Assembly (NCBI GenBank): GCA_002812745.2
Contig: NCSJ02000343.1
Location: 1-43,475 of the forward strand
DNA from: Scytalidium lignicola
Lineage: Eukaryota; Ascomycota; Leotiomycetes
Direction of reading: 5' to 3'
DNA length: 43,475 nucleotides
The position numbers and the translations under genes were made by a program. The notes under the pieces were generated by a model that was given only the letters and a program-made list of their open reading frames with translations, ran no database searches and was not told the origin of the DNA. Positions 43,119-43,475 of this stretch are shown in pieces; the first letter of the stretch is position 1; each line of letters begins with the position of its first letter.

Positions 43119-43475
43119 ATGTCGAACGCCGAACTTGCATCCTCCTACGCGGCACTCATCCTCGCCGATGATGGTGTAGATATCACTGTACGGACTGGTC
43201 CCTTCCCAATTTAGACCAAGATTTTATAAGGATTTTTTGGAGTTAAGATTGAATAAAGGCTGACATATTTCCAGGCCGAGAAGTTACAGACTTTAATAAA
43301 GGCTGCCGGCGTCGTTGATGTTGAGCCAATCTGGACCTCGCTTTTCGCTAAGGTACGTAGGGAGCAGGGTGGAAATGCGAAAGGGGAAGCAAATGCTGAT
43401 ACTCTGGAATTAGGCTCTCGAGGGAAAGGATGTTAAGGATCTCTTATTGAATGTAGGATCCGGCGGTGGTGCTGC
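43119..43475 (+). CDS. RPP1: 60S acidic ribosomal protein P1, N-terminal part (3' truncated by window edge)
   Basis: P1 pairs with P2 and binds P0 in the ribosomal stalk, which recruits GTPase factors. Exons seen: 43119-43187 (23 codons), 43275-43352 (26 codons) and 43414 to the window end. The spliced protein reads MSNAELASSYAALILADDG, AEKLQTLIKAAGVVDVEPIW, TSLFAKALEGKDVKDLL and GSGGGA, matching fungal P1 over its whole visible length. The Ala/Gly hinge starts at the edge; the conserved acidic C-terminus is outside. A likely 5' UTR intron precedes it (43047-43109), common in fungal ribosomal-protein genes. P1 rather than P2 because of the SYAALILADD start. Confidence 0.95.

Overview
The window is a compact, gene-dense stretch of nuclear DNA from a filamentous ascomycete. 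The evidence is short introns (mostly 45-65 nt, GT..CTRAC/CTAAT..AG), single-copy housekeeping genes with typical Pezizomycotina exon layouts, and fungus-only families (PAR32/DUF3602, STS1/Cut8, DUF2408, fungal asparagine synthetase). The protein sequences and AT-leaning intergenic DNA look most like Leotiomycetes (Sclerotinia/Botrytis relatives), but that placement is only an impression. No mobile element, CRISPR array, rRNA, tRNA, biosynthetic cluster or foreign island was found.

Layout, left to right: the 3' end of a PAR32-like gene (+); a long gene-free stretch; an unrecognised 688-aa protein (-); LST8, a TOR-complex WD40 protein (+); a SCY1-like pseudokinase (-); a PHD-finger protein (+); mitochondrial aconitase (-); an unrecognised ~1070-aa Ser/Pro-rich protein (+); STS1/Cut8 proteasome tether (+); RAD52 (+); a UBA/zinc-finger/UBX protein (-); the VAP protein SCS2 (+); sphingolipid delta4-desaturase (-); methionine aminopeptidase 2 (-); a mitochondrial-type J protein (+); VDAC/porin (-); asparagine synthetase (-); UBC9 (-); PEX19 (+); an unrecognised conserved-looking protein (-); a DUF2408/UPF0662 protein (-); and the start of ribosomal stalk protein P1 (+).

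The genes are unrelated housekeeping functions (TOR signalling, TCA cycle, DNA repair, ubiquitin/SUMO, ER lipid metabolism, peroxisome biogenesis, translation). They do not form a pathway cluster. Several pairs are divergent with short shared promoters (MAP2/J protein 306 bp, UBX/SCS2 441 bp, DUF2408/P1 429 bp, UBC9/PEX19 580 bp).

The most useful observations concern gene models. All eight N characters sit beside homopolymers, and in each of the five genes that contain one, deleting the N restores the reading frame exactly. A ninth homopolymer (A10 at 19104-19113) breaks the ~1070-aa gene without an N. The DUF2408 gene carries a true in-frame TAA. RAD52 starts with an 8-nt exon. Three introns are a multiple of 3 and stop-free, so they pass as coding sequence. 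I did not see a convincing new multi-gene system. The best candidates for unknown biology are the unrecognised proteins at 1862-4082, 16466-19808 and 39749-40552.
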